Assembly (NCBI RefSeq): GCF_022346005.1
Contig: NZ_JAKRMY010000014.1
Coordinates: 1 to 55,624 of the forward strand
Reading direction: 5' to 3'
From: Corynebacterium sp. ACRPS
GTDB lineage: Bacteria > Actinomycetota > Actinomycetes > Mycobacteriales > Mycobacteriaceae
Length of the DNA: 55,624 nucleotides
The notes under the pieces are model-generated. The model worked only from the letters and a program-made list of their open reading frames with translations. It was not told where the DNA came from and searched no databases. Shown here piece by piece: positions 1 to 8,782 of the stretch; the stretch's first letter is position 1; every line of letters begins with the position of its first letter. The position numbers and the translations under genes were made by a program.

Positions 1-178
1 CCCCGAAACCCACCCCCTTAGCGCACACTTTCCACCCGTAGTAGCCATGAATCTGCTGGTCTACGTGTCAATATGCAATACCTCACAGCAAAAAGGCCCA
101 AGTCGGGTAAGTCGTGCGGCCGGAGCACGTGCGGATTCGCTCGAGCCGATTCCATTCGAGCCAACTAACTCGTACGTT

Positions 179-592
179 TTAGCTAGAACACACGGTGGCA
201 CTAAACCCATAGCGCCGGGCAAGGTAGCCTACCGCGCTGTCCAACGCCGCAAGCTCCACCTCAGTTCCAGTAAGGACCTGACGGCAGCCGATGCCAACGC
301 TTTCCGCACCCACGCCCGCGGCTTCACCATATACGAGCGCCTCCATAGAGATCTCGTCGCGGTACCACCGAGTACACCACTGGGCGGTCAGCGGGTCATC
401 GCCTGGGACGATGAACTCCGATTCGGTGCGAATGCACCGATCCATGGCGCGTTCTACCTCTGGGCGCAACGCACGCGGCATCCCAGAAATTTTCAGCACA
501 CCAGTGACCACGACGGCCGCACCATTGCGGCTGGGCCACGTGTAGTTGGAGGCCGGTTGATCAACCGGCACTGGATTGACGCAAGTATTCAT
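179..592 (-). CDS. hypothetical protein (137 aa)
   Basis: I do not recognise this small protein. The start at 592 is preferred because a purine-rich GAGGGAG ribosome site lies 8 bases upstream; the frame stays open further upstream but without a good start. The product is soluble, has no signal peptide or membrane segment, and its C-terminal half has a reasonable amino acid mix (alternating Ala/Gly/Val and charged residues, several Cys). A longer frame on the opposite strand covers the same DNA but gives an Arg/His/Pro/Thr-rich product typical of an antisense shadow. No operon partner is visible. It may still not be expressed. Confidence 0.4.
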   Translation of the reverse strand: MNTCVNPVPVDQPASNYTWPSRNGAAVVVTGVLKISGMPRALRPEVERAMDRCIRTESEFIVPGDDPLTAQWCTRWYRDEISMEALVYGEAAGVGAESVGIGCRQVLTGTEVELAALDSAVGYLARRYGFSATVCSS

Positions 593-1111
593 AGCCGATA
601 TCTCCCTCGACAAATCACCACTGCTATCCACACGCGTGGCGTGCGGCGCAGTGCAAGACGAGCTTCGTCTTCCCCAACGAACTGTCTTTTGCGTCTGCAC
701 CCAATTTTCCTGCGCCACACCACCCTCTACAACCCTCAACTTTCACTTCAACCCCCAAGATCTAAACCTCAACACAAAGTCCAGACTGTGATTAAAGTGA
801 CTAAAGAAATTGAAGTTACAACAGTGAAATTTGCCCCTTGAACCGCTTTCCCTAAAACAACGTCCCGGTACGAGTCGCTCACAAGGCAGTTAGCTGCGGA
901 AACACTTGCCCAATAGCGCTCACCCCTAGGGCCTCGGCCGAAAACTACCCCAGTCCCCCTAGGGGCTAAGCTCTCCAAAAAGTCCCAAGTGGTAAACCCA
1001 CGGCGGGGGTAGCCAGGCGCCAACCCCACTCTCATCCCCTGATTTGAAAAAGAGACGCACGCCCCCATCAGTAGAGCGGTCGATATTCATTTATTTTGTG
1101 TTAAAAACAGT
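593..1111. other. intergenic region without a supported gene
   Basis: About 520 bases between the leftward hypothetical gene and the promoter of the small peptide gene. It contains an AT-rich patch around 775-835 and two CCCTAGGG-type palindromes near 925-935 and 953-967. Frames crossing it give low-quality products, so I call no gene. Confidence 0.5.
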
Positions 1112-1141
1112 TTGACACGATCCACGCACTCTGCTTATGCT
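1112..1141 (+). promoter_or_regulatory. sigma-A-type promoter of the 35-aa peptide gene
   Basis: TTGACA at 1112-1117 and TATGCT at 1136-1141 are separated by 18 bases, close to the housekeeping consensus. The start codon lies about 53 bases downstream, leaving room for a short leader. It is the strongest-looking promoter in the host part, which fits a highly expressed envelope peptide. Confidence 0.65.
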
Positions 1142-1194
1142 GAGATAAATTCAAACAATCCCGTTTGAATTCTCCCTATTGAAAGGAACCCCCT

Positions 1195-1302
1195 ATGTTT
1201 GATCTTTCTTCTGCTCTCGGATTCCAGATTCTCTCCCTCGTTGACGGCATCTTCACCCAGTTCGCCATGTTCCTCGAAGGCCTCGGTCTGCAGGTGTTCT
1301 AA
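1195..1302 (+). CDS. 35-aa amphipathic peptide, PorA/PorH-like candidate
   Basis: This very small gene makes an uncharged-to-acidic helical peptide (begins MFDLSSALGF, ends GLGLQVF) without a signal peptide. GAAAGGA lies 7-8 bases before the ATG, a near-consensus promoter lies upstream and a perfect stem-loop terminator follows 13 bases after the stop, so it is a complete single-gene unit. Corynebacterial mycomembrane channels PorA and PorH are also tiny helical peptides (about 45 and 57 residues) without signal sequences. The size, amphipathic pattern and isolated strong expression unit suggest a similar role. No alignment was made, and a toxin-like or phenol-soluble-modulin-like peptide remains possible. 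Confidence 0.6.
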   Translation: MFDLSSALGFQILSLVDGIFTQFAMFLEGLGLQVF

Positions 1303-1315
1303 AAAGAGCAGCTTT

Positions 1316-1346
1316 AAGCTCCCCACTCCACTGGAATGGGGAGCTT
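1316..1346 (+). terminator. intrinsic terminator of the small peptide gene
   Basis: Perfect 10-bp stem (AAGCTCCCCA with TGGGGAGCTT), 11-base loop, followed by TTCT. It lies directly after the 35-aa peptide gene and before the convergent serine hydrolase gene. Confidence 0.85.
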
Positions 1347-1387
1347 TTCTCGTTTTTCCTATTAAGGAAAATCTGCGACGGAGCCCC

Positions 1388-2182
1388 TTACAGCGCCTTC
1401 CAGATCTTTGTATTGGTTTCATTCCACAGTGGCTTTGCCCAATCACCAAAATCTCGGTCTGTCAATGCCACCATGGCGTAGTCGCCGGCCAGCCAGAGGT
1501 AGGTTCCGGACATGCCGAAGTGCCCGGTGGCATCGGCAGGCAGGGCTCCCATCCAGTGGTCTTTCTCACCGCGGATCTCAAATCCAAGTCCCCAGGTGCA
1601 ATCCTTAAAGCTCCCATACCCGGGCACAATGCCGCGCAAACCAGGAAAGTGAACGCGGCGCATATCGGCCACAGTGCTGACATGCAAGATCTGCGGGTTT
1701 TGGATCTCGGCTGCAAATGCCGCGAGATCCTGCGCGGTAGAAACCAAGCCGTGCCCAGCCGAACCCTCTAAGTGGGTGTAGGACATGCCCAGCGGCTCAC
1801 ACGCACCTTCACGCAGGTACTCTGCAAATTCGATGCCAGTGGCATCTTCAACGATCTCTGCAGCCCACTCATAACCGGCAGAGGAATAGATGCGCCGCTC
1901 GCCCACTGGTTTTTGTTGTTCACGCGAATCGAACTTCACGCCCGAGGCGTGCGCGAGCAGATGCTCGAGGGTCGAACCCTCCGGACCGGCGGGCTGCTTC
2001 AAATCCACCGCGCCTTCCTCCACGGCCATCATCACCGCGTATGCCGACACCAGCTTGGTAACGGAGGCAACCGGAAATTGGCGCGATGTATCGCCTACCG
2101 TGTCTATCACCTCACCGCTGTGGATCAATGCTCCGGCCACGGTATCTACGGGCCATTGACTTATCTGCTGCAACTCGCTCAT
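1388..2182 (-). CDS. serine hydrolase, beta-lactamase / DD-peptidase-like
   Basis: A 264-aa member of the penicillin-binding-like serine hydrolase superfamily (class C beta-lactamase/EstB-like fold). The SxxK nucleophile motif is SVTK at residues 40-43, the second motif is YSSAGY at 99-104 and the third is HFGMSGT at 221-227. It has no signal peptide or membrane segment, so it is probably cytoplasmic and more likely an esterase or peptide hydrolase than a true beta-lactamase. It is shorter than classical family members (350-400 aa), but the three motifs are correctly ordered and spaced. GGAAGA lies just upstream of the ATG. It converges on the small peptide gene and is divergent from phoD. 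Confidence 0.85.
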   Translation of the reverse strand: MSELQQISQWPVDTVAGALIHSGEVIDTVGDTSRQFPVASVTKLVSAYAVMMAVEEGAVDLKQPAGPEGSTLEHLLAHASGVKFDSREQQKPVGERRIYSSAGYEWAAEIVEDATGIEFAEYLREGACEPLGMSYTHLEGSAGHGLVSTAQDLAAFAAEIQNPQILHVSTVADMRRVHFPGLRGIVPGYGSFKDCTWGLGFEIRGEKDHWMGALPADATGHFGMSGTYLWLAGDYAMVALTDRDFGDWAKPLWNETNTKIWKAL

Positions 2183-2321
2183 ATCTTCCAGCCTACTGTG
2201 CTCTCGACCTCTGAATAAGGCGTGCCGATCGGTACGGAGGTAAACCCGTGGTTACTGATAAAGGAATTTTTGGTGTAATGCGGTCTGAGCGGTTGCAGGC
2301 CCTTTCAATCTTAGAAAACTT

Positions 2322-4028
2322 ATGAATATGACAAGCAGAAACCACAGCACGCAATCAGAGATGTCTCATGTCAACCGCCGCAAATTCCTCCAAACCAGCG
2401 GCACAGTCGGCGCAGCCTTGGCGCTGACCACCACTGCCAGCACGGCCAACGCCAGCACTGCTCATGCACAAAGCAGCCTCTCCTCGCGCCCAGAACCGCA
2501 CATGGTAGAGCCCACACTCGGTGAACGCCCCTTCCTGCACGGGGTAGCCTCGGGAGATCCCATTCCAGATTCTGTTGTCTTGTGGACGCGCGTGACCCCA
2601 GATGCAGATGCGATGCCTGGCTCCGGTGCAGGCGCGCCTACCACCGTGGAATGGGAGATTGCGCGGGATGAGGAGTTTAGGGACATCGTCAAGCGCGGCG
2701 AAGTCACCACCAATCCCGCACAAGACCACACGGTCCACGTGGATCCTCACGGCCTCGAACCAGAAACCGTGTATTACTTCCGCTTTCGTGCCCAAGATAG
2801 AATCTCCCCCGTGGGTCGTACCAAAACCGCACCGGCGGTTACGGCATCCCCAGAAGAACTAACCTTCGGTGTAGCCAGCTGTGCCAACTGGGAGTCCGGC
2901 TTCTTTCAAGCCTATGGCGATATCGCACAGCGCGGACGAGCCGGGCAACTAGATTATATGGTCTTTCTGGGAGACTATATTTACGAATACCCACAGCGCG
3001 AGTACGCCGGTTTCGGTCCAGTACGCCTGCACCACCCCGCGCACGAGATTACGACACTGGAAGATTATCGCACGCGCCTCGGCCGCTACCGCACCGATGA
3101 AAATCTCCAAGCAGCACATGCTGCCCTGCCGTGGATCGCGGTCTGGGACGACCACGAAACCGCAGACAATTCTTGGAGGGACGGCGCCCATAACCACACG
3201 GAGGGAAAGGAAGGCGCTTGGATCGATCGCCGCAATGCCGCGATGCAGGCCTACTTTGAATGGATGCCGGTACGGGCAAGCAATCCATCCGATAATGGCC
3301 ATCTCTACCGGTGTTTGACCTTTGGCGATCTCGTGGAACTGACCATGATGGATCTGCGCACATACCGCGATAAGCAAATTCTCTTTGGCCCTGCCAGGAT
3401 GGCCGCCGAGGGGCGAAGCATGCTCGGTTCGGAGCAGTACGACTGGCTGGTCAACAAGATCGACACCTCCGCCGCCGCGTGGAATATGCTGGGCAACTCC
3501 GTCATGTTCTCCCCCATGAACCTGGCTACCCTGCAGCGCGACGACAAACTGGCACCCGTATCGTCCTCACTGTCATCCAATATCACCGGCATTCCCGTCA
3601 ACGGCGACCAATGGGATGGCTATTCGGCAGAACGCCGGATGCTTATCGATGCCCTTGCCAAGCACGACTCCCACGCCCTCTTTGTTACCGGGGATATTCA
3701 CTCCGAATGGGCACACAATATCAGCAAGGATGGGCGCATCTTCGGAGCCGAAATGGTGTGCTCCTCTGTCTCCGCCCCCAATGTCAACGAACAGCTCCAT
3801 CTTCCCGAGGACAACGAGCTTTCCAAGTTGGCAGAGCGCTACCTTTTGGAGGCAAACCCCCATACACGCCACGTAAACCTCGATCACCACGGATATAGCT
3901 ATGTCACCATCCGCCCGGATTCTGCGGAAATGCACTGGCTGCGCGTTGAGGATCTACTCAACCCCACCGCAGCAGTAAACGAAGCCGTCACGCTGACATG
4001 GCGCCCGGATGAGGGATTTAGTTCTTAA
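2322..4028 (+). CDS. phoD: alkaline phosphatase D, Tat-exported
   Basis: A 568-aa PhoD-family phosphodiesterase/phosphatase. The N-terminus carries a twin-arginine signal (NRRKFLQTSG, Arg19-Arg20), a hydrophobic stretch and Ala-x-Ala cleavage candidates around residues 43-50, so it should be exported folded and released or held in the cell wall. The PhoD N-terminal domain (HGVASGDP, VVLWTRVTP) is followed by the metallophosphatase core with GDYIYEY (about residue 217), WDDHETADN (about 276) and TGDIHSEW, which bind Fe and Ca in characterised homologues. It supplies phosphate from extracellular phosphodiesters. Upstream ribosome-site matches are weak; the ATG at 2361 is an alternative start that keeps the Arg-Arg motif. 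Confidence 0.92.
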   Translation: MNMTSRNHSTQSEMSHVNRRKFLQTSGTVGAALALTTTASTANASTAHAQSSLSSRPEPHMVEPTLGERPFLHGVASGDPIPDSVVLWTRVTPDADAMPGSGAGAPTTVEWEIARDEEFRDIVKRGEVTTNPAQDHTVHVDPHGLEPETVYYFRFRAQDRISPVGRTKTAPAVTASPEELTFGVASCANWESGFFQAYGDIAQRGRAGQLDYMVFLGDYIYEYPQREYAGFGPVRLHHPAHEITTLEDYRTRLGRYRTDENLQAAHAALPWIAVWDDHETADNSWRDGAHNHTEGKEGAWIDRRNAAMQAYFEWMPVRASNPSDNGHLYRCLTFGDLVELTMMDLRTYRDKQILFGPARMAAEGRSMLGSEQYDWLVNKIDTSAAAWNMLGNSVMFSPMNLATLQRDDKLAPVSSSLSSNITGIPVNGDQWDGYSAERRMLIDALAKHDSHALFVTGDIHSEWAHNISKDGRIFGAEMVCSSVSAPNVNEQLHLPEDNELSKLAERYLLEANPHTRHVNLDHHGYSYVTIRPDSAEMHWLRVEDLLNPTAAVNEAVTLTWRPDEGFSS

Positions 4029-4072
4029 TATTAAGCGGGCAGTTGTTAACGCTCGCTAGGTTCACGTTCGAT

Positions 4073-4114
4073 ATAGAGAGTGAAAGATCCTCTCTGGGAT
4101 ATTTCACTCTCTAT
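4073..4114. terminator. bidirectional terminator between phoD and the OYE gene
   Basis: A long hairpin (left arm ATAGAGAGTGAAA..., right arm TTTCACTCTCTAT, further pairing GATCC/GGGAT) lies between two convergent genes. It reads equally on both strands and would stop transcription from either side. Confidence 0.75.
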
Positions 4115-4138
4115 CACTCGCGCTCTCCCCCCCCCTAC

Positions 4139-4169
4139 CTGCCGCGGACTACGCGTTAGTCCGCGGCAG
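4139..4169 (-). terminator. hairpin overlapping the stop codon of the OYE gene
   Basis: Perfect 13-bp inverted repeat (CTGCCGCGGACTA / TAGTCCGCGGCAG) with a 5-base loop. It includes the end of the leftward reductase gene and probably forms its 3' end. No U-run follows, so it may be a stability element rather than a terminator. Confidence 0.5.
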
Positions 4170-5244
4170 TTTCATAATCAATGTAGCCGCGCTCGCCGCC
4201 GACGTAGAACGTGGCCTGATCTGGCTCATTAAGGGCCAGGCCTTCTTCCCACCGGCGTACCAAGTCCGGGTTAGCAATGAGCTGACGGCCCACGACAACG
4301 GCATCCACGTGGTCCAACTTCAGCTCGCGCTCGGCATCTTCCTTGGTGGTGACAGTGCCGAAACCATCATTCATCAGGACCTTGGTTTCGCCATTGGCAC
4401 GAGCCTTCTTTGCCAAGGCCGAGATGAGCTCGCCTTCCGGCTCGGCGTGCAGGAAGGAGACATAAGCCAGGTTCAGCGGGGCAATGGCGTCCAAAAGTCC
4501 GCCGTAGGTGGCCAACATATCCGCCTCGTCATCTTCAACAATGCCTTGTACAACGTGGGCCGGGGAGAAACGCACGCCCACGCGGTCAGCACCAATTTCA
4601 TCTACGACAGCACGAATGACCATCTCTGGCAGGCGCCACCGGTTTTCTGGGCTGCCACCAAATTCATCGTCGCGCTGGTTGGCAGACGGTGCCATGAATT
4701 CGTGCAGCAGGTAGCCATTCGCGTTGTGAATCTCTACACCATCAACGCCCGCGTCGACGGCCCGGCGTGCGGCGGCCCGGAATTCCTCAACGATGCGCGG
4801 GAGCTCATCGGCTTCTAGTGCGCGCGGTACCGGTGCATCCATCTTGCCGGCAAAGCCGCGAACCTGGCCGTCCCAATCCAGCGCGCTGGGGGCTTCTGCT
4901 TGGGCGCCATCAATAAGATCCGGGTGGCTGGTGCGGCCGCCGTGCATGATCTGCATGAACAAGACGCCGCCCTTGTCGTGCACTTCGTTGGCTACCTCGC
5001 GCCAACCGGCCGCCTGCTCATCATCGACGATTCCCGCCTGACCCGGGAACGCGCGGTTGGTCCATGCGGGGAAGGTTCCCTCCGTCACCACGAGACCAGC
5101 GCTAGCGCGCTGGGAATAATACTTTTTGTGCAACTCGCCGGGCACACCGCTGTGACCTGCACGCTGACGAGTCAGCGGTGCCATGGTCACGCGGTTATTC
5201 AACGTATAACGGCCAAGTTCCAAAGGTGTAAATAATGATGTCAT
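4156..5244 (-). CDS. old yellow enzyme family alkene reductase (NemA-like)
   Basis: A 362-aa FMN-dependent NAD(P)H oxidoreductase of the old yellow enzyme family, full length for the family. The N-terminal motif LNNRVTMAPLTRQRA, the MQIMHGGR segment (about residues 97-104), the substrate-binding HNAN (His173, Asn176) followed by GYLLHEF, and NQRDDEFGGSPENR (189-202) are all present. Such enzymes reduce electrophilic alkenes, nitro-esters or N-ethylmaleimide in the cytoplasm. It stands alone, convergent with phoD and divergent from the lipoprotein gene. The physiological substrate cannot be read from the sequence. Confidence 0.92.
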   Translation of the reverse strand: MTSLFTPLELGRYTLNNRVTMAPLTRQRAGHSGVPGELHKKYYSQRASAGLVVTEGTFPAWTNRAFPGQAGIVDDEQAAGWREVANEVHDKGGVLFMQIMHGGRTSHPDLIDGAQAEAPSALDWDGQVRGFAGKMDAPVPRALEADELPRIVEEFRAAARRAVDAGVDGVEIHNANGYLLHEFMAPSANQRDDEFGGSPENRWRLPEMVIRAVVDEIGADRVGVRFSPAHVVQGIVEDDEADMLATYGGLLDAIAPLNLAYVSFLHAEPEGELISALAKKARANGETKVLMNDGFGTVTTKEDAERELKLDHVDAVVVGRQLIANPDLVRRWEEGLALNEPDQATFYVGGERGYIDYETAAD

Positions 5245-5372
5245 GTCTACTGAAACAGCCCGGGTATCAAATTTGTTCCACCCTGTGGCCTGCTTTCTAT
5301 AAATCCACAGCTAGATGCTGGTTTAAGTGCTAAAGTTTTCACCGTTCACACCGCCGATTTTTACCCGTTCTT

Positions 5373-5987
5373 ATGATGTTGAAACGCCACACTTCCTTAA
5401 TGCTTGCCGCCTTGTCCCTTACCATGCTGAGCGCCTGCGGTACCTCCGATGATTCCGATTCTGCCGAACCCGAACCTGCTTTTGTGCCGAGCGAGGCTTC
5501 CACGGCCCCTACGACCGTGACGGAAACCATGGAGAATTCTCCAGACTCCACCGCGGAAAAAGGCGATAAAGAAGGCGCCGAACATGGCGATGCCGGCTCG
5601 AATGATGACGCTCCCCCAGCTGGAAATCACACGCTTTACGCTGGGAAAATTGGCGGCGACTGCGGATATACCAACCAGGGAGACACCATCGAAGCCGGCG
5701 AGCATACATCCTGCGAATTTACCGGTGCTATTTTCGATGAAGCGATCAAGCACTCCTATCCATTCCGGCAGTCCGATCCGAAGGCCAACGGCGCGTATAG
5801 CTCCGAGATTTCCGTCGCCAGCCCCACCACCGGTAAGACCTATGATCTTCACTGTTTTATTGGATCAGATGGTCGCGCACTCATATGCGGAAAAGACGGA
5901 GACAATAGCTTAAGAGTCACCTACCAAGACGAGAAGAACGATCGCCGTTGGCCCGACCGCCTCGAGGTATACGGCGGTTTGCACTAG
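5373..5987 (+). CDS. four-cysteine lipoprotein A
   Basis: A 204-aa lipoprotein with basic n-region (MLKRH), hydrophobic core and lipobox LSAC (Cys22), followed by a Ser/Asp/Glu-rich linker to about residue 90. The folded C-terminal half has four cysteines in the pattern GGDCG - SCEF - YDLHC - LICG, which could form two disulfides outside the membrane. The same pattern recurs in the lipoprotein gene at 8783-9388, so these are paralogues. ATG at 5376 is an equally good start. It ends two bases before the convergent mscCG stop region. No known family or function is recognised. Confidence 0.8.
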   Translation: MMLKRHTSLMLAALSLTMLSACGTSDDSDSAEPEPAFVPSEASTAPTTVTETMENSPDSTAEKGDKEGAEHGDAGSNDDAPPAGNHTLYAGKIGGDCGYTNQGDTIEAGEHTSCEFTGAIFDEAIKHSYPFRQSDPKANGAYSSEISVASPTTGKTYDLHCFIGSDGRALICGKDGDNSLRVTYQDEKNDRRWPDRLEVYGGLH

Positions 5988-5990
5988 CGA

Positions 5991-7589
5991 CTAGTGGGGT
6001 TCTGAAGGAATCGCGGTCTGTTGGCTATTTGCGGCCCCGCTATTTCCGTCTGCGCCCGAGTCTCCGTCTCCATTCCCTTCGCCATCGCCAGAATCGCCGT
6101 TCGAGTCAGCCGGCCCGTCTTGATTGCTGCCGTGCCCGTCTCCGGAATTAGGAGTCGAATTGGGGTCCTGGCTGGGGTAGCTAGGAACGGTCGGCGTATT
6201 GGTGGTCGTCGGTGTTGACTCAGCATCCGTCGGCTCGGTTGGGGTGCCGGTAGTAACAGGTTTTTCCGAGGGCAGATTCTCTTCAGATTCCGTCGGCGCC
6301 TCGGAAGAAGATTGCGTATCCCTTTCCTTCCAATACTCTGGCGATAGCCAACCTGCATCCGCGTCCTCTGGGTTGCTTGCCGCGAGGATGAGCAGCCCAA
6401 CGACGAGAAGGGCCGCCACAAGGCCTGTGGTGGAGGCGCGCACGCGCCCGCCGATGGTGGCGATCTTCTGGAATCGCGTATTTGTCTGAATCGAGCGCCA
6501 GATCTTCCGGCGCGATGTCGCCTCGTCTTCTGCGGCATCTTCGCCCGCTTCATCCGTGACTGCCTGCTCATCGAGCTTGGTCTCAGCAAGCTCAACTTCC
6601 TCTGGGGCCAGTTCCTCTTCCACCGTGGGGTCATCCACTGGCGTATTGGGGCGGGATCCTTCCCCGGCATCCAAGGCGTCCTTGGCCGATTGCGCCGCGG
6701 CATGCTTTGGTTCTGCCGAATGCTTCTTTTTCTGTTCCTGCAGCTCATCAAAGTCGATGGCGGAACCGTAGTGGTCCCAGAATTCCGAAAGCAACGCCGA
6801 GCGGATAGCGCGCTCCACGGACCACTGGCGGGCGGGATTCACAGTCACCATGATGCGGTAGCCCACCTGCCACGGCTGACCGGCAACCTGCGGGCTGACC
6901 AATTGCGTAGCGGGAAGAACCGTGAGCTCGCCGGCGACATCGACAGAGATATCTGGGGCTTCAATAGCGTGCTCAGAAATCTCTTTGACACGGCTCGTAA
7001 TCTCCGGCAAAGATTCGCCCTCGTGCACGGGGACGTTGATATTAACCACCGCACGGGACCATTCCTTGGAATAGTTGGTCACCACACCGGCAGAACTATT
7101 GGGGATGGTCACCAGCTCACCAGTTGGGGTGCGCACCTTCGTGGTGCGCAGGGTCAGCGTCACCACATCGCCTTCCACCCCAGGAATGCCAGCAAAGGAG
7201 ACGTAGTCACCCACGCCGAATTGCTTTTCCGTGAGGATGAAAAATCCGGAGAGGAAATCCGAAATCACGGACTGGGCGCCGAAACCAACTGCGGCGGAAA
7301 CTATCGTCGCAGGCACCGCAGCGCCCAGCGCCGGAACGCCGAGGTTAGTCAGCGCGGCGGCGACCAATAGGAAGTACGCAACCGCCTGGACGATGTAGAC
7401 CAATGCTCCGGTCAGCGCCAGCCGTGCCTTCGTGGACTCTTCTTGCTCATCCAAATTATGTTCAATGATCCGGATGGCTAGGCGGCCCATGCGGGGCAGA
7501 AGAATGCCGATTATCACAAATGCGATGAGCGGCAAGCCATGGTCAACAATGAGGCCCCACAGCTCAAAAAAGAAATACCTCAAGTTCAT
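5991..7589 (-). CDS. mscCG: MscS-type mechanosensitive channel, MscCG-like
   Basis: A 532-aa channel with three N-terminal membrane segments (about 17-35, 60-85, 88-115), the pore-lining TM3 region (VSAAVGFGAQSVISDFLSG, about 98-115), a MscS beta/alpha-beta domain to about 285, a charged cytoplasmic linker, a fourth membrane segment at about 387-405 and a Ser/Thr/Pro/Gly/Asp-rich tail. The C-terminal fourth helix and total length match Corynebacterium glutamicum MscCG (533 aa), which exports glutamate and relieves osmotic downshock. The tail is low-complexity and probably outside the membrane. A TATCCT box six bases before the ATG suggests a leaderless transcript. Confidence 0.9.
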   Translation of the reverse strand: MNLRYFFFELWGLIVDHGLPLIAFVIIGILLPRMGRLAIRIIEHNLDEQEESTKARLALTGALVYIVQAVAYFLLVAAALTNLGVPALGAAVPATIVSAAVGFGAQSVISDFLSGFFILTEKQFGVGDYVSFAGIPGVEGDVVTLTLRTTKVRTPTGELVTIPNSSAGVVTNYSKEWSRAVVNINVPVHEGESLPEITSRVKEISEHAIEAPDISVDVAGELTVLPATQLVSPQVAGQPWQVGYRIMVTVNPARQWSVERAIRSALLSEFWDHYGSAIDFDELQEQKKKHSAEPKHAAAQSAKDALDAGEGSRPNTPVDDPTVEEELAPEEVELAETKLDEQAVTDEAGEDAAEDEATSRRKIWRSIQTNTRFQKIATIGGRVRASTTGLVAALLVVGLLILAASNPEDADAGWLSPEYWKERDTQSSSEAPTESEENLPSEKPVTTGTPTEPTDAESTPTTTNTPTVPSYPSQDPNSTPNSGDGHGSNQDGPADSNGDSGDGEGNGDGDSGADGNSGAANSQQTAIPSEPH

Positions 7590-7667
7590 GGTTCAAGGAT
7601 ATGGCACCTAGCTGAGAAATTGATGCCAGTTTTCTGCCAGAAGTAAGAAGGCAGGAGTGGGAAGATG

Positions 7668-7691
7668 GGGGCATCGGCAAGCAGATGCCCC
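7668..7691 (-). terminator. terminator-like hairpin downstream of the TRIC gene
   Basis: Inverted repeat GGGGCATC / GATGCCCC with an 8-base loop, located between the stop of the TRIC-family gene and the start of mscCG, both leftward. It probably separates the two transcripts. Confidence 0.55.
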
Positions 7692-7696
7692 GGGGC

Positions 7697-8752
7697 CTAG
7701 TCGCGCGATTGGTAGCGGTCCATCAGGCGATCAATCAGCTCATCAGTAAGCTTGTCATCTTCCAAAATCGTATCGAGCAGCCGCTGGGATTCCTCGCTGG
7801 AGGTCTGCTCCTCTTCCTCATAGGAATCGCCGCTAAAGTCCACGCCAAAGTCCATATCCTCAGACTCCGCTGGCGCCGTGCTGAACTGATCGACGTCTGA
7901 TTCGAAGGACTGCAGAAACTCGCTGGCCTCCTCCGCCGCATCCTGTCGGCGCTTGCCGGAACGCACTTGCTTTTCGATGCGCCGTTGCAGCGCCTCTTCC
8001 ATCTGCCGGTGGCGCCACGAGCGCACGCGGTGTGGCTCCAGCTTGCGCCCGACCGCGCGGCTCTTGTTCTCTGCCTTTTTCGCCAGCACCTTGACCTGCG
8101 CAGCCGTATCATTAATCGGCGCCCACTCCTGATTCGCGGGCACGCGCCACCCGGCCCAAATTCCCAGCAGCGCCAAGAAAATAGAGACCAATGGCCCCAC
8201 GATCATGCCAACGGCCAACATATCGAAGTGGTTTCCCACCAGCACGATTACCGCACAGGCGATGGCTGGGATCACCGTGGGCTGATTATCGCCAAAGACG
8301 GCGGGCTCGCGCCCCATGGCGATATCGCGAATCATGGAACCGCCGGTAGCGGTAAACACGCCCATCATGATGCACGGAATTGGCGGCAGCCCATAGGTAA
8401 TGGCCTTCACGGCGCCGGTGCCGGCCCATAGGCCGGAAACGACGGCATCGCCATGCGCCTGGATATAATCCCAGTTCTTGCCCTTAAAGTAGACAAAGCG
8501 CGCAATCAACGCACCCGTAAACGCCAGGTACAGGTACTCCGGCTCGCTCATCGCCGCCACGGTGCCGCGATTAATAAGTACGTCGCGCACCATGCCCCCG
8601 CCCAGGGAAGAAAACATCGCGATGAAGAAAAACCCGATGATGTCATACCCGCGCTTGCGCGCAATGGTGCCGCCGATAATTCCCATCAGCAATACACCGC
8701 TGACATCGGACCAGCGATAGAGGGATTCAATGAGCGGATCTACTTCTGTCAT
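7697..8752 (-). CDS. TRIC/UPF0126 family membrane channel with cytoplasmic tail
   Basis: A 351-aa membrane protein. The first ~210 residues hold the duplicated three-helix unit of the TRIC (UPF0126) family, with the signature glycine-rich RD motif twice: GGGMVRD and GGSMIRD. Bacterial and archaeal TRIC proteins are trimeric cation channels. An unusual ~140-residue charged C-terminal extension (Arg/Lys-rich, then acidic) is predicted to lie in the cytoplasm and is longer than the compact bacterial members. The start at 8752 (MTEVDPLIESLYRW) is chosen over an upstream in-frame ATG because family members begin close to the first helix. TAATAA lies just before it, consistent with a leaderless transcript. 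Confidence 0.85.
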   Translation of the reverse strand: MTEVDPLIESLYRWSDVSGVLLMGIIGGTIARKRGYDIIGFFFIAMFSSLGGGMVRDVLINRGTVAAMSEPEYLYLAFTGALIARFVYFKGKNWDYIQAHGDAVVSGLWAGTGAVKAITYGLPPIPCIMMGVFTATGGSMIRDIAMGREPAVFGDNQPTVIPAIACAVIVLVGNHFDMLAVGMIVGPLVSIFLALLGIWAGWRVPANQEWAPINDTAAQVKVLAKKAENKSRAVGRKLEPHRVRSWRHRQMEEALQRRIEKQVRSGKRRQDAAEEASEFLQSFESDVDQFSTAPAESEDMDFGVDFSGDSYEEEEQTSSEESQRLLDTILEDDKLTDELIDRLMDRYQSRD

Positions 8753-8782
8753 GCCGTTTATTAGACTGCACTGCTCACCCAC

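Noticed and set aside
47..841. 264-aa frame on the + strand
   Set aside because: Arg/His/Pro/Thr-rich product without ribosome site, antisense to a more plausible leftward frame; treated as a shadow.
769..1068. 99-aa leftward frame upstream of the hypothetical gene
   Set aside because: Starts without a ribosome site, has poor composition, and crosses CCCTAGGG palindromes; no support.
5984..6751. 255-aa leftward frame within mscCG
   Set aside because: Ser/Arg/Pro-rich shadow of the low-complexity MscCG tail.
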